Assembly: GCF_028657945.1 (NCBI RefSeq)
Contig: NZ_CP059693.1
Span: 3,534,001 to 3,598,000 of the forward strand
DNA from: Thalassomonas haliotis
Lineage (GTDB): Bacteria; Pseudomonadota; Gammaproteobacteria; Enterobacterales; Alteromonadaceae
DNA: 64,000 nt
Direction of reading: 5' to 3'
Part shown: piece by piece, positions 50,809-59,257 of the stretch
How the letters are laid out: each line of letters begins with the position of its first letter
Position numbering within the stretch: position 1 is the first letter of the stretch
The notes under the pieces: model-generated
The model's input: only the letters and a program-made list of their open reading frames with translations
What the model was told of the DNA's origin: nothing
Databases searched by the model: none
Made by a program: the position numbers and the translations under genes

Positions 50809-51171
50809 TTACCGGACAACCCGTTTAATGGTTGCTAACAATTTTTCAGGGTTAAAGGGTTTAACCAGCCAACCGGTTGCCCCGGCAGCCTTGCCTCTCT
50901 CTTTCATATCTCCGGAGCTTTCCGTGGTCAGCATTAAAATAGGAGTAAATTTAAAGGCAGGTAATTTTCTCAGGGCCTGGCATAGGGAAATACCATCCAT
51001 ATTGGGCATATTGACATCACTGATCACCAGATCAAATCCTCCTCCCTGTGCGGTATTAAGTCCTTCCTGGCCATCTCTAGCTTCAACCGTCTCGTAACCC
51101 GCCCCTTTGAGGGTAAAACTTACCATGTCCCTGATTGAATTTGAGTCATCCACAACCAATATTTTGGTCAT
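50809..51171 (-). CDS. cheY: CheY-type response regulator
   Basis: A 120-residue stand-alone receiver. The acidic pair is in ILVVDDSNS, the phosphoacceptor is Asp52 in ISDVNMPNMDG, the switch threonine is in MLTTES and the lysine in WLVKPFNP. It lies six bases before cheA. In the related P. aeruginosa system CheY2 does not act on the flagellar motor, so the output here should not be assumed to be swimming. Confidence 0.93.
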   Translation of the reverse strand: MTKILVVDDSNSIRDMVSFTLKGAGYETVEARDGQEGLNTAQGGGFDLVISDVNMPNMDGISLCQALRKLPAFKFTPILMLTTESSGDMKERGKAAGATGWLVKPFNPEKLLATIKRVVR

Positions 51172-51222
51172 AATTTCTTCCTTCCCTAAATAGATACAAT
51201 TATCGTCTGCACTAGACTCCTG

Positions 51223-51519
51223 CTAGACATTAAGGTATTGATTTAAAATAGGTTCATTTAAACCAAGCTGCTTTACGCTCGCCTGGACAGCAGAAGATTG
51301 GGATTGCCATATAAGTTGCTTATTCAATGATAATAGTTGGGTAACTGTGGCGAGCAAAAACTGAATACCTAAGGTATCAATTCTGACAACGTCACTGTCG
51401 TCAAGGGTGATGGCATCGTTATCTTCGATCATCTCCAAGATATCGGCTTTGCACTGCTCTAGCTGAACGATAGTTAATTCAGCGGGTAACTTAAGTACGG
51501 CAACTGCAGACGCTTCCAT
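51223..51519 (-). CDS. STAS-domain protein at head of chemosensory cluster
   Basis: A 98-residue STAS domain protein, first gene of the 24-kb cluster. Strands and helix fit the SpoIIAA/MlaB fold: LPAELTIVQLEQCKADI, then VVRIDTLGIQFLL. The residue aligned with the usual phosphoserine is Thr49 (RIDTLG). It could be a second substrate for the REC-PP2C-HATPase protein or a scaffold piece. Function unknown. Confidence 0.8.
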   Translation of the reverse strand: MEASAVAVLKLPAELTIVQLEQCKADILEMIEDNDAITLDDSDVVRIDTLGIQFLLATVTQLLSLNKQLIWQSQSSAVQASVKQLGLNEPILNQYLNV

Positions 51520-51771
51520 GCTAATATCTCAGTGGTATTTTGATTAACTGTTTTTAACTATATGTTAGATTTTAGGTAAATCAAGAAAATTACAGGGGAA
51601 TTTCTGACATTCAAGTTATAATCACAGCCCCTTATCCATTAGCCTGCAAGCAAATTTGTCTTAGCTGAAAACCGTTACCCGGGTTTTTAGTCGGATAATG
51701 CAAGATAATTGATTGGCTATTGAAGACACTTTCGTTAGAATTAATGATTATTTTCTCTGCTCTGGTTATAT

Positions 51772-52362
51772 ATGCACGCAATTTTTGAATATCTGCCGTT
51801 AGTTATTTTTTTCATCTTTTACAAAGCGTTTGATATCTATTGGGCAACGGCTTCCCTTATCGCAACCTCTGCGTTACAAATTTTATATTACCTGGTGAAA
51901 AGGCAGCCGGTCCCCACCAGGAACTGGGTATTTTTTGGCTTAATTGCGGTTTTTGGCGGTTTAACCATCTTTTTACACGATGATGCCTTTTTAAAATGGA
52001 AAGTTACCCTGATCAATGGTTTCTTTGCCCTGGCCTTGCTGGTCAGCCAACATGTTTTCAAAAAGAACCTGATCAAGCAATTTCTCAGTGAAGCCCTGAC
52101 CCTGCCCGAGTCCGTTTGGAATAAGCTCAATTTTGCCTGGGCGATGTTTTTTGCCCTGTGCGGCATACTCAACGTTTATGTGGCCTTTAATTTTGAACAG
52201 GAAACCTGGGTAAACTTTAAGGTGTTCGGCTTAACCGGCCTCACCTTTGTTTTTGCCATAGGATCAATTATCTCCCTGCATAAACATCTGCCCGAGGAAG
52301 AATTGGCAACCCCGGAAGAAGCTCAAGACAAATCAAAAAACGTTGACTTGACAAAAGACTAA
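51772..52362 (+). CDS. yciB: YciB/IspZ inner-membrane septation protein
   Basis: A 196-residue protein with five hydrophobic helices. It starts with [21 protein letters not shown] and contains [15 protein letters not shown] and a helix with [17 protein letters not shown], the pattern of YciB (intracellular septation protein A). The family affects envelope integrity and cell division with ZipA-type partners. An acidic tail is predicted to be cytosolic. yciI follows 17 bp downstream, a pair seen widely. Confidence 0.93.
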   Translation: MHAIFEYLPLVIFFIFYKAFDIYWATASLIATSALQILYYLVKRQPVPTRNWVFFGLIAVFGGLTIFLHDDAFLKWKVTLINGFFALALLVSQHVFKKNLIKQFLSEALTLPESVWNKLNFAWAMFFALCGILNVYVAFNFEQETWVNFKVFGLTGLTFVFAIGSIISLHKHLPEEELATPEEAQDKSKNVDLTKD

Positions 52363-52379
52363 TATTTAACGGAAAAACC

Positions 52380-52682
52380 ATGTTTTATCTAATTTACAGT
52401 GAAGATGTCCCGAACAGTTTGCCCCTGCGCCTGACGGTACGGGAACAACATTTAGCCCGGCTAAAAGAGTTACAAAATGAAGGCAGGTTACTGGTTGCCG
52501 GCCCCTGCCCGGCTATTGACAGTGAAGACCCGGGAGAAGCAGGCTTTACCGGATCTTTGATCATTGCCCGGTTTAATAGCCTAGATCATGCCAGGCAATG
52601 GGCCAACGACGACCCCTATATCGCTGCCGGCGTATATCGTGATGTCACCGTCAAACCTTATAAAAAAGTGCTGCCGGCCTAA
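52380..52682 (+). CDS. yciI: YciI family protein
   Basis: A 100-residue dimeric alpha-beta barrel (ferredoxin-like) protein. The family motif R..HL..L..L...GRLLVAGP, the conserved His24-Asp region and [12 protein letters not shown] are clear. The biochemical role of stand-alone YciI is not settled; the fold is that of muconolactone isomerase-type enzymes. It lies between yciB and an LprI-like gene, probably in one transcript. Confidence 0.92.
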   Translation: MFYLIYSEDVPNSLPLRLTVREQHLARLKELQNEGRLLVAGPCPAIDSEDPGEAGFTGSLIIARFNSLDHARQWANDDPYIAAGVYRDVTVKPYKKVLPA

Positions 52683-52715
52683 TAACTCACTTATATTTAA
52701 CAATGTAGAATCAAG

Positions 52716-53117
52716 ATGAACAAAGCAATTACTACCTGTATCAGCTTATTGTTGTTAAGCCTGCTTCCCAATAATGCAATTGCCGCGAAAACCCTGGCAC
52801 AGTGCGAAAAAACAAAAGACGATGACAGTGAATACCTGCAGTGCCTGGATATAGTCAAAGAATCGGTAGAGCGGGAACTGCAAACCTGGATTAATAATCA
52901 GGTTTTTAAACTGGAAGAGCTGGCACTGGCCACCGGACGTGAGTCGGCGCTGAACATGTTTAAACGCTCCCAGAACAACTTTATTACCTTTAGGGAAAAT
53001 AATTGTCGCTGGCAATACCTGGCATTGTCACCGGGGAAAAAAGCCGCGCCGGCTTATAAGAAATGTTTTATTGATGTCAGTAAAACCCGGATCGCCGAAT
53101 TAAGCCGCTTTGATTAG
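52716..53117 (+). CDS. Secreted LprI/DUF1311-like protein
   Basis: A 133-residue exported protein. A signal peptide ends near residue 23 (NAIA). Conserved cysteines and the motif QNNFITFRENNCRWQYLA recall the lysozyme-inhibitor LprI N-terminal (DUF1311) domain, a helical periplasmic module with disulfides. It is followed by a strong terminator at 53170. Lysozyme inhibition is family-level knowledge and not demonstrated for this branch. Confidence 0.7.
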   Translation: MNKAITTCISLLLLSLLPNNAIAAKTLAQCEKTKDDDSEYLQCLDIVKESVERELQTWINNQVFKLEELALATGRESALNMFKRSQNNFITFRENNCRWQYLALSPGKKAAPAYKKCFIDVSKTRIAELSRFD

Positions 53118-53169
53118 GCATTTATATTTACCTATAAGGTAAAACTACACCTCCCTGCTCTATCTGATT

Positions 53170-53196
53170 AAAGCCCGTTTAACGGGCTTTTTCTTT
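53170..53196 (+). terminator. Rho-independent terminator after yciB-yciI-lprI-like operon
   Basis: AAAGCCCG pairs with CGGGCTTT over a five-base loop and is followed by T residues (TTCTTT). Confidence 0.85.
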
Positions 53197-53370
53197 ACCC
53201 TTTCCTTTGCTCCCTGATACCGTGGCCAACCCCCTGTTTTCCAAAAACGGGAGACAGGTTACTGCTTAAGGTGTTTAATTCACTTAAAGTGGTAATAACG
53301 CCCCAAGAATGAAATGAATCAAAGCGATAAGCATAAAAGCAATACCAAATGCCAGGAAAGACAGAAATTA

Positions 53371-53397
53371 AAAAGCCCGCTAATTAGCGGGCTTTTT
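53371..53397 (-). terminator. Rho-independent terminator of the tRNA-Ser cluster
   Basis: The stem AAAAAGCCCGC / GCGGGCTTTTT with a TAATTA loop lies just past the last tRNA on the minus strand, with T residues on that strand. It is symmetric enough to act in both directions. Confidence 0.8.
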
Positions 53398-53401
53398 AAT
53401 G

Positions 53402-53492
53402 TGGCGGTGAGATAGAGATTTGAACTCTAGAAGGGCTACAAACCCTTGCCGGTTTTCAAGACCGGTGCTTTCGACCACTCAGCCATCTCACC
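53402..53492 (-). tRNA. tRNA-Ser(UGA), copy 4 in transcription order
   Basis: 91 bases including encoded CCA. Acceptor arm GGTGAGA/TCTCACC, long variable arm AAGGGTTTGTAGCCCTT typical of serine tRNAs, anticodon TGA in GGTCTTGAAAACC, and T loop TTCAAAT. Identical to the copies at 53597 and 53792. Confidence 0.97.
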
Positions 53493-53596
53493 ATTGAACT
53501 TTTATAGATGCTTCAATGAAAGCATCTGGCAAGAAAAACCTGTTTGTTTTTGCCTGCCGCTTATCTTAGCAAGAATACTAACATAAGACTTAAATG

Positions 53597-53687
53597 TGGC
53601 GGTGAGATAGAGATTTGAACTCTAGAAGGGCTACAAACCCTTGCCGGTTTTCAAGACCGGTGCTTTCGACCACTCAGCCATCTCACC
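53597..53687 (-). tRNA. tRNA-Ser(UGA), copy 3 in transcription order
   Basis: Identical in sequence to the copy at 53402, with anticodon TGA, long variable arm and encoded CCA. It lies exactly 195 bp from its neighbours on both sides, with near-identical 104-bp spacers that contain the hairpin AGATGCTT/AAGCATCT. Confidence 0.97.
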
Positions 53688-53791
53688 ATTGAACTTTTAA
53701 AGATGCTTCAATGAAAGCATCTGGCAAGAAAAACCTGCTTGTTTTTGCCTGCCGCTTATATTAGCAATATAACTTATATAAGACTTAAATG

Positions 53792-53882
53792 TGGCGGTGA
53801 GATAGAGATTTGAACTCTAGAAGGGCTACAAACCCTTGCCGGTTTTCAAGACCGGTGCTTTCGACCACTCAGCCATCTCACC
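53792..53882 (-). tRNA. tRNA-Ser(UGA), copy 2 in transcription order
   Basis: The third identical copy, again with anticodon TGA and CCA encoded. The spacer towards the copy at 53948 is different and shorter (65 bp), so this copy marks the edge of the amplified unit. Confidence 0.97.
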
Positions 53883-53947
53883 ATAAACTGTTACTTATCA
53901 AAATGACAAGTGCTTTGCAGACAGATAAATACCTACAAACTAAAAAA

Positions 53948-54038
53948 TGGCGGAGAGATAGGGATTTGAACCCTAGAAGGGCTACAAACCCTTGCCGGTT
54001 TTCAAGACCGGTGCTTTCGACCACTCAGCCATCTCTCC
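53948..54038 (-). tRNA. tRNA-Ser(UGA), copy 1, variant
   Basis: Same anticodon TGA and variable arm, but the acceptor stem reads GGAGAGA/TCTCTCC and the T stem carries GGG/CCC in place of GAG/CTC. The changes are compensatory, so the tRNA should fold normally. It is the most upstream copy and probably the ancestral one. Confidence 0.96.
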
Positions 54039-54193
54039 GAATGTCTAAAAAGCAATGCTTGCCTGAAGACGGAGCGAATATTAAAGTGTCATAAAACGCT
54101 TGTAAAGTATTAATTTAACAAAGCTGTTCATTTGCTAAATAATTAATCATTTTGCATGGATTTAAGCCAGGCTCATCCCCTGAAGGAGAAAAA

Positions 54194-54778
54194 ATGTCCC
54201 ATTCCACGCTTTGTCGTTGCCCCTGGTTAGACACAAGTAAGCCCGACTATGTTCAATATCATGATGAAGAATGGGGAGTGCCTGTTTATGATGATGACAA
54301 ATTATTTGAGTTCCTGACCCTGGAAAGCGCCCAGGCAGGACTAAGCTGGTACAGCATATTAAAAAGACGTCAGGGTTATCGCCAGGCCTTTGCCGATTTT
54401 AATGTCCAGGCGGTGGCCAAATTTAACCAGCAACAAATAGAAGACTTGATGCTAAACGATAAGATTATCAGAAATAGGTTAAAAATTCAGGCAGCGGTGA
54501 ATAATGCACAAAGATTTCTTGAAATCCAAAAGGCATTCGGCAGTTTCAGCCACTATATGTGGCAATTTGTCAATCATAAACCCAAGGTCAACCAATTCAA
54601 GGCCTTATCCGACTACCCCGCTACCTCGCCAGAATCGGATGCCTTTAGTAAAGATTTAAAAAAACGTGGCTTTAAATTTATCGGCTCAACCACCTGTTAT
54701 GCCCATATGCAGGCCTGCGGCATGGTCAATGATCACAGTATGGACTGTTACCGGCGAAAACAAATCCTGGAAATTTAA
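54194..54778 (+). CDS. tag: DNA-3-methyladenine glycosylase I
   Basis: A 194-residue base-excision glycosylase that removes 3-methyladenine. The N-terminal CRCPWLDTSKPDYVQYHDEEWGVP, the helix-hairpin region and the C-terminal zinc-site residues (CYAHMQACGMVNDH) are those of Tag. The ATG at 54194 is chosen for AAGGAG five bases upstream; an in-frame ATG 42 bp earlier lacks such a site. It is a single gene after the tRNA cluster. Confidence 0.95.
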   Translation: MSHSTLCRCPWLDTSKPDYVQYHDEEWGVPVYDDDKLFEFLTLESAQAGLSWYSILKRRQGYRQAFADFNVQAVAKFNQQQIEDLMLNDKIIRNRLKIQAAVNNAQRFLEIQKAFGSFSHYMWQFVNHKPKVNQFKALSDYPATSPESDAFSKDLKKRGFKFIGSTTCYAHMQACGMVNDHSMDCYRRKQILEI

Positions 54779-54981
54779 AACTAAACAACTGATAGTTAAG
54801 AATAAAACAAGGAATAGCAATTCCATTATCTTCGTGCCATAATATGTCACAAGGCTTTAGAGAGAGCTAACAAGCTGATGCTGAGTTGAATGTTAAATAG
54901 TGAAGTATTAACAATTAAGACTTGAACTTCGGCAAACAGCCCTTATCTAAAAACTATAACTGAGTTCTTAAAGGAAAGTTT

Positions 54982-55647
54982 ATGCAATCAAATATGAGTT
55001 TAAATGCGGCAAGCCAAAGCTCAGCACTGGAAATTAACAAGGTATTACGTAATACCTACATGCTATTGTCGATGACACTGGCCTTCAGTGCGGTTACCGC
55101 AGGTGTTTCAATGGCAATGGGGTTATCTCATATTGCCGCGCTGGTAATGACCTTAGTGGCTTTTGGTTTATTGTTTGTCGTTAATAAACAGGCTGATAAA
55201 GCCAGCGGCATTTTCTGGATCTTCGCTTTCACCGGTTTGATGGGGGCTTCTTTAGGACCAATGCTGAATGTTTACGCGGCCATGCCTAACGGCGGTTCGT
55301 TAATCATGCAGGCACTTGGCGGCACAGCGTTAATTTTCTTCTCGCTGTCGGCTTATGCCTTAACCAGCAAAAAAGACTTCTCTTTCATGGGTGGCTTTTT
55401 AATGGTTGGTTTAATCGTTGCCATTATTGCGAGCATCGCCAACATCTTTTTCGCTATCCCGGCATTGTCTTTGGCAATCAGCTCAGCGATTATCCTTATC
55501 ATGTCAGGTTTAATCTTGTTTGATACCAGCCGTATCATTCACGGCGGCGAGCGTAACTACATCCGCGCAACCGTATCACTTTACCTGAATATTTATAATA
55601 TATTCACTAGTTTGCTGCACCTGTTAGGCGCACTGAACGACGACTGA
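54982..55647 (+). CDS. yccA: Bax inhibitor-1/YccA family membrane protein
   Basis: A 221-residue protein with seven hydrophobic helices. The N-terminal NKVLRNTYMLLSMTLAFSA and the C-terminal FDTSRIIHGGERNYIRATVSLYLNIYN are signatures of the BI-1/YccA (UPF0005) family. E. coli YccA binds and restrains the FtsH protease, and other members are pH-gated calcium channels. A good terminator follows at 55677. Confidence 0.93.
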   Translation: MQSNMSLNAASQSSALEINKVLRNTYMLLSMTLAFSAVTAGVSMAMGLSHIAALVMTLVAFGLLFVVNKQADKASGIFWIFAFTGLMGASLGPMLNVYAAMPNGGSLIMQALGGTALIFFSLSAYALTSKKDFSFMGGFLMVGLIVAIIASIANIFFAIPALSLAISSAIILIMSGLILFDTSRIIHGGERNYIRATVSLYLNIYNIFTSLLHLLGALNDD

Positions 55648-55676
55648 TATGCATCTTTTGCATAATAGATAAATCA

Positions 55677-55701
55677 AAGCCCCGCTCGCCGGGGCTTTTT
55701 T
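55677..55701 (+). terminator. Rho-independent terminator after yccA
   Basis: AAGCCCCG pairs with CGGGGCTT over a short loop, followed by six T residues. Confidence 0.9.
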
Positions 55702-55943
55702 ATGCTCAGAAAGAAAGGGGTTTTGTGATAACAGGATGTCATAGAGCAAAGATGTTCAGGGTTCCCCCTTATATCGTCACCTTATTTCTATTTCCAAAAA
55801 AGAGTTGCGTTAAGTTATACAGAAACGCGGTATTATTAAGTACAATAACGACAATTTATCAAACATCTCCATCCCGAAGTGTCTGCTTTTCATCTTGTTC
55901 AGGCCTTGATACCGGGTGAGAATTATTTTATAAGTGAATTTTA

Positions 55944-56312
55944 GTGGGACAAAAACTTGCGGTTGTGATCACAACCCCGCCATACAGTAACCTGACAGCA
56001 ACGGCGCTGGACTATGTCGAAAGCGCCCTTAAAGCCGGTATCGAACTTGTCGGTGTCTTTTTTTACCAGAACGGCGTATTAAACGCTGATAGCAATATCA
56101 GCATCGCCAGCGATGAATTTCAGGCAATAGACAAATGGCAGCAATTGCACCAGCAATATCAGCTGCCACTTCATCTGTGCGTTACCGCCGCCGAAAAGCA
56201 TGGCTTACGCGATGACATCACACCAACAAATATCGACCCGCTGTTTACAATTTCAGGGCTCGGTGAATTGGTTGAGCTGACAGATAAGGCAGATCGAGTG
56301 GTACAATTATGA
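55944..56312 (+). CDS. tusD: Sulfurtransferase TusD
   Basis: A 122-residue DsrE-like protein of the TusBCD complex that passes persulfide sulfur towards MnmA for 2-thiouridine in tRNA. The active cysteine is in LHLCVTAAEKHGL, and the end GLGELVEL is typical. The start is GTG. The gene overlaps tusC by 4 bp, and the whole tusDCBE set follows, which makes the assignment firm. Confidence 0.93.
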   Translation: MGQKLAVVITTPPYSNLTATALDYVESALKAGIELVGVFFYQNGVLNADSNISIASDEFQAIDKWQQLHQQYQLPLHLCVTAAEKHGLRDDITPTNIDPLFTISGLGELVELTDKADRVVQL

Positions 56313-56680
56313 CAGAGACAAACAATAAATCTGTCGCCATTATCAACTCACAGGCGCCCTTCTCATCCACCGCGGGTAAAGATGCCCTGGATATTGCTTT
56401 GATATTTGGCTCTTATGAGCAAAATATCGCCCTGTTCTTTTTGGGAGACGGCGTCTATCAGCTTATCGACCGGCAAAACCCGGCATTAATTCACCAGAAA
56501 GATTACCTGAAAACCTTTTCGGCTTTTGAATTTTACGATATCGAACAGGTATATGTCTGCGCACAGTCCCTCGAAGACAGAGGGTTAACAGAGCAGTTTC
56601 ATATTAAAAATATCACCATACTTGAACCGATGCAGTTTGCACAAACCCTGGCCGATTTTCAGGTCATATTCAGGTTTTAA
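56309..56680 (+). CDS. tusC: Sulfur relay protein TusC
   Basis: A 123-residue DsrF-like subunit of TusBCD. Motifs INSQAPFSSTAGKDALDIALIFGS and FFLGDGVYQL fit the family. It lacks an active cysteine in the position used by TusD, as expected of TusC. It sits between tusD (4-bp overlap) and tusB (13-bp gap). Confidence 0.92.
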   Translation: MTETNNKSVAIINSQAPFSSTAGKDALDIALIFGSYEQNIALFFLGDGVYQLIDRQNPALIHQKDYLKTFSAFEFYDIEQVYVCAQSLEDRGLTEQFHIKNITILEPMQFAQTLADFQVIFRF

Positions 56681-56693
56681 CCGGGAGTATATT

Positions 56694-56987
56694 ATGTCCA
56701 TTTTACATCTGGTGCGCAGTTCACAATTTCAAAGCACAGATTTTTCACAATGTATCGGGATGTTGACGGCCGGGGATCGCCTGGTATTACTCGATGATGC
56801 CTGTTATAACCTGCACCATCCTTTACTGGTACAGGCACAAGAGAAAGTATTGCCCGAAAAGATAACGGTTGTGACCAGCCACGCACAAGCCAGGGCTGTC
56901 ACCTTACCCGAAACCATCACAGGAATTTCCATGACAGAACTTGTACACCTTACCTTTGACTGCGACACTGTGGTGACCTGGCAATGA
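56694..56987 (+). CDS. tusB: Sulfur relay protein TusB
   Basis: A 97-residue DsrH-like subunit. [10 protein letters not shown] at the start and a middle segment [13 protein letters not shown] are typical. The ATG with GGGAG six bases upstream is used; a longer frame from 56622 would run through the end of tusC. It overlaps tusE by 4 bp. Confidence 0.9.
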   Translation: MSILHLVRSSQFQSTDFSQCIGMLTAGDRLVLLDDACYNLHHPLLVQAQEKVLPEKITVVTSHAQARAVTLPETITGISMTELVHLTFDCDTVVTWQ

Positions 56988-57316
56988 GCATAGAATTTGA
57001 CAATAAAACCATCGCCACAGACAAACAGGGCTATTTGCTGGAACACCAGGACTGGAGCGAAGCTTTGGCGCCGGTATTGGCCGAGCAGGACGGGCTGGAA
57101 TTAACACCGGCCCACTGGGAAGTGATCCGCTTCGTACGTGAGTTTTACTTAACCTACAATACTTCCCCGGCTATTCGCGCCCTGACCAAGGCGATGAAGG
57201 AACAATTCGGTGAGGAAAAGGCCAACAGCCTCTATTTGTACCGCTTATTTCCCGAAGGTCCGGCGAAACAGGCAACCAAATACGCAGGTTTACCCAAACC
57301 GGCACGTTGTATCTAG
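56984..57316 (+). CDS. tusE: Sulfur carrier TusE
   Basis: A 110-residue DsrC-like protein that takes sulfur from TusD on its penultimate cysteine (ending ARCI) and hands it to MnmA. The family pattern [17 protein letters not shown] and [16 protein letters not shown] is clear. It is last in the tusDCBE operon. E. coli has tusE apart from tusBCD, so the joined order is a small difference. Confidence 0.95.
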   Translation: MSIEFDNKTIATDKQGYLLEHQDWSEALAPVLAEQDGLELTPAHWEVIRFVREFYLTYNTSPAIRALTKAMKEQFGEEKANSLYLYRLFPEGPAKQATKYAGLPKPARCI

Positions 57317-57354
57317 TCATTTTTATCCGGCGAAAAGTACCGCAATAAAGACAA

Positions 57355-57405
57355 AAAAGCGCCTGGGCCAGACGCCTGCTTCACTGATTTAGCTTAGGCG
57401 CTTTT
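57355..57405 (+). terminator. Possible terminator between tusE and the AraC-type gene
   Basis: A 10-bp outer stem (AAAAGCGCCT with AGGCGCTTTT) encloses 31 bases that can form an inner hairpin. It ends in TTTT and overlaps the last codon of the convergent AraC-type gene. The large loop makes it uncertain. Confidence 0.4.
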
Positions 57406-58356
57406 CACCATCTGACTGGAAAATGTCGAGCGGTATTCCGTGGGTGAAATTCCCATGTTGTTGCGGAAGTTATTGCGAAAATTAACCGCACTGCCAAAAC
57501 CGGATACCCCAGCGATTTCTTCAATACAAAGCTCGCCGCCTTCAAGATAACTGATCGCCAAAGATAAGCGTTTTGCCGTCAGCCATTCCTTCGGGCTTTG
57601 GTTAAAAGAAGCACGGAACTGACGATCGAAACTTCTTCGGGACATAAAGGCTTTATTGGCCAGTTGATCCAGGCTATCAATTTTACTTAAATTTTTCTCC
57701 GCCCATTCCATGGCAAGCAGCAACCTTTTGATGCCCTTGGCATTAGAGGATTTGGTTAATTTCGGTGGATTTTTAAGTTGAATAGCCGGCACCGACAATA
57801 TTTTTGCCACCTTAGTTGCCGTGACCTGATCAAAATCCAGGCTGATCAAATGAATGCCTAACTTTAATGCCGCTACGGACGATGGCGCACAATAGATATT
57901 GTCCTCGCCGCTAAATAACATCTCGGCATTAAAATTGACTGCCGGATATTGCTCCAGCTGTTCGTCGATATAACGGGGATCTGTGGCAACGGTTTTCCCG
58001 TCCAACAGCCCTGTCTTCGCCAGTAAATCTATGCCTGTACCAAAAGCAATCAATCTTTTACCGCTTTGATACAAATCGATGATCAATTCCAGCAGAGGTT
58101 GCTCTTCAACACATAGCGGCAAAATAGCATCGGAAATCAACACAGAATCACGTTCAAACAAACGTTGCTTGGCACTGGAGTCACCTGTGATGCAGGAGGT
58201 CCACAATTGCACATCAGAATCATACCAATCGGCGACATTGGCAATATTATTGGTAAAAAGCTCATGAGCGCACCCGAGGCTAAACGAAGGCTTTTCGTTA
58301 TAAGAGAGGAAAGTAATACTGGGTCTGCGGCTAGTGTACGGATCAAAATTAGACAT
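57394..58356 (-). CDS. GlxA-type AraC family transcriptional regulator
   Basis: A 320-residue regulator. An N-terminal DJ-1/PfpI-like domain (about residues 10-190) lacks an obvious nucleophile cysteine motif. Two AraC helix-turn-helix units follow: LDQLANKAFMSRRSFDRQF and IEEIAGVSGFGSAVNFRNNF with GISPTEYR. AAGGGAG stands five bases before the ATG. It is a lone gene with no obvious target nearby; self-regulation through the 465-bp upstream region is possible. Confidence 0.88.
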   Translation of the reverse strand: MSNFDPYTSRRPSITFLSYNEKPSFSLGCAHELFTNNIANVADWYDSDVQLWTSCITGDSSAKQRLFERDSVLISDAILPLCVEEQPLLELIIDLYQSGKRLIAFGTGIDLLAKTGLLDGKTVATDPRYIDEQLEQYPAVNFNAEMLFSGEDNIYCAPSSVAALKLGIHLISLDFDQVTATKVAKILSVPAIQLKNPPKLTKSSNAKGIKRLLLAMEWAEKNLSKIDSLDQLANKAFMSRRSFDRQFRASFNQSPKEWLTAKRLSLAISYLEGGELCIEEIAGVSGFGSAVNFRNNFRNNMGISPTEYRSTFSSQMVKSA

Positions 58357-58821
58357 TAAAACTCCCTTTTAATACATAAGGCTACATCCATTTGTAACCA
58401 ATTTTCCATCAAGACAAACAATGAACAAGGCGGCATCATTGTCGTATCTCTTACATACGCTAATCGTTACATGAGTAAGTAAATAAAGCGGTTAAAGATC
58501 CCTTCTTCAACGGCTCAATAATAACACTTCAATAAAAGATATACTACTAAGCTATCACGGTTAAAAAGCATTTTAAAGACAGCGGAATACTCTGGCTAAA
58601 AAGCGTTTATGGCTTATTATTAACTTTATCGTAAATAAAAAGCAACAATAACACGAAGGAATACGCCATATTTTCTGCTTAGTTAAGCCAATTACCGTGA
58701 GGTTAAAGACAGGTTTTATTACCGTGGGGAAAAAAGAGCGGCAGTTTTACCGACATTTAAAGTGATATCAGGGCAGAGAGAGTCAGCACCACTGCCCCTT
58801 CACTTTAAAATATTGCAGTCA
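58357..58821. other. Intergenic region with long inverted repeat
   Basis: 465 bp without a plausible gene. The left part should carry the promoter of the AraC-type gene. At the right end lies an inverted repeat, listed separately. The middle is AT-rich and shows nothing I can name. Confidence 0.5.
58756..58809 (-). terminator. Two-part inverted repeat after the YjfB-like gene
   Basis: TTTAAAGTGA...GGGCAG pairs with CTGCCC...TCACTTTAAA, broken by a small internal loop. It starts 13 bp past the stop of the minus-strand YjfB-like gene and could end its transcript. There is no long T run. Confidence 0.5.
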
Positions 58822-59037
58822 TTACACTTTAATATTAATACTTTGTCCAACACCTGATGTTGCACTTGGCGCAACACTTTGCGAACTGGAATCAAGTAAA
58901 GTATTGACCATATGCCCTTCCAGCTCCTGTTGAGTTTTAGCAAGTGAAGCAACCTTAGCTTCGGTTTTTGCCTCAGTCACGGAATTGGTCATATTTGCCT
59001 GTAACCCGGGGCTTGATCCATTAATTGAAATCGACAT
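58822..59037 (-). CDS. Small YjfB-like putative motility protein
   Basis: A 71-residue Ser/Thr/Ala-rich protein. The layout, with a helical middle (EAKVASLAKTQQELEGHMVNTLLDS) and an end GVGQSINIKV, resembles the YjfB family of short motility-associated proteins, whose C-terminus usually reads G.NID/N. AAGGAG five bases before the ATG supports this start over one 27 bp earlier. Function is not established. Confidence 0.6.
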   Translation of the reverse strand: MSISINGSSPGLQANMTNSVTEAKTEAKVASLAKTQQELEGHMVNTLLDSSSQSVAPSATSGVGQSINIKV

Positions 59038-59214
59038 AGTTTCTCCTTGGTCTAACAGCGTCAAAAAAGATATTCACTACAGTATCGGCCAGGAAAAAGT
59101 TTTCTTGAGTTTTATTTTGATCTTTTTTTCACCCGGCCATTCTAGTTCGGCAAAAAAACGAAATATAAGACTGGCATCCAGTCTCCTGGCTCTGCCGTAG
59201 TGCTATTGCAGGCA

Positions 59215-59241
59215 TAAAAAAGGCGCATAAAGCGCCTTTAT
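59215..59241 (-). terminator. Rho-independent terminator after the long GAPDH gene
   Basis: On the minus strand AAAGGCGC pairs with GCGCCTTT around TTTAT, followed by a T run. It lies 17 bp past the stop. Confidence 0.85.
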
Positions 59242-59257
59242 CAAAACAAGCAAATGC

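Noticed and set aside
27348-51519. The 24-kb signalling region as a horizontally acquired island
   Set aside because: No integrase, tRNA junction, direct repeats or transposase lie at its ends, and its base and codon style look like the neighbours. Vertical inheritance with local duplication explains it better.
53810-54094. A 94-residue plus-strand frame across tRNA copies 1 and 2
   Set aside because: Its repeated Arg/Pro-rich peptide is the antisense of two tRNA-Ser genes, a well-known false gene.
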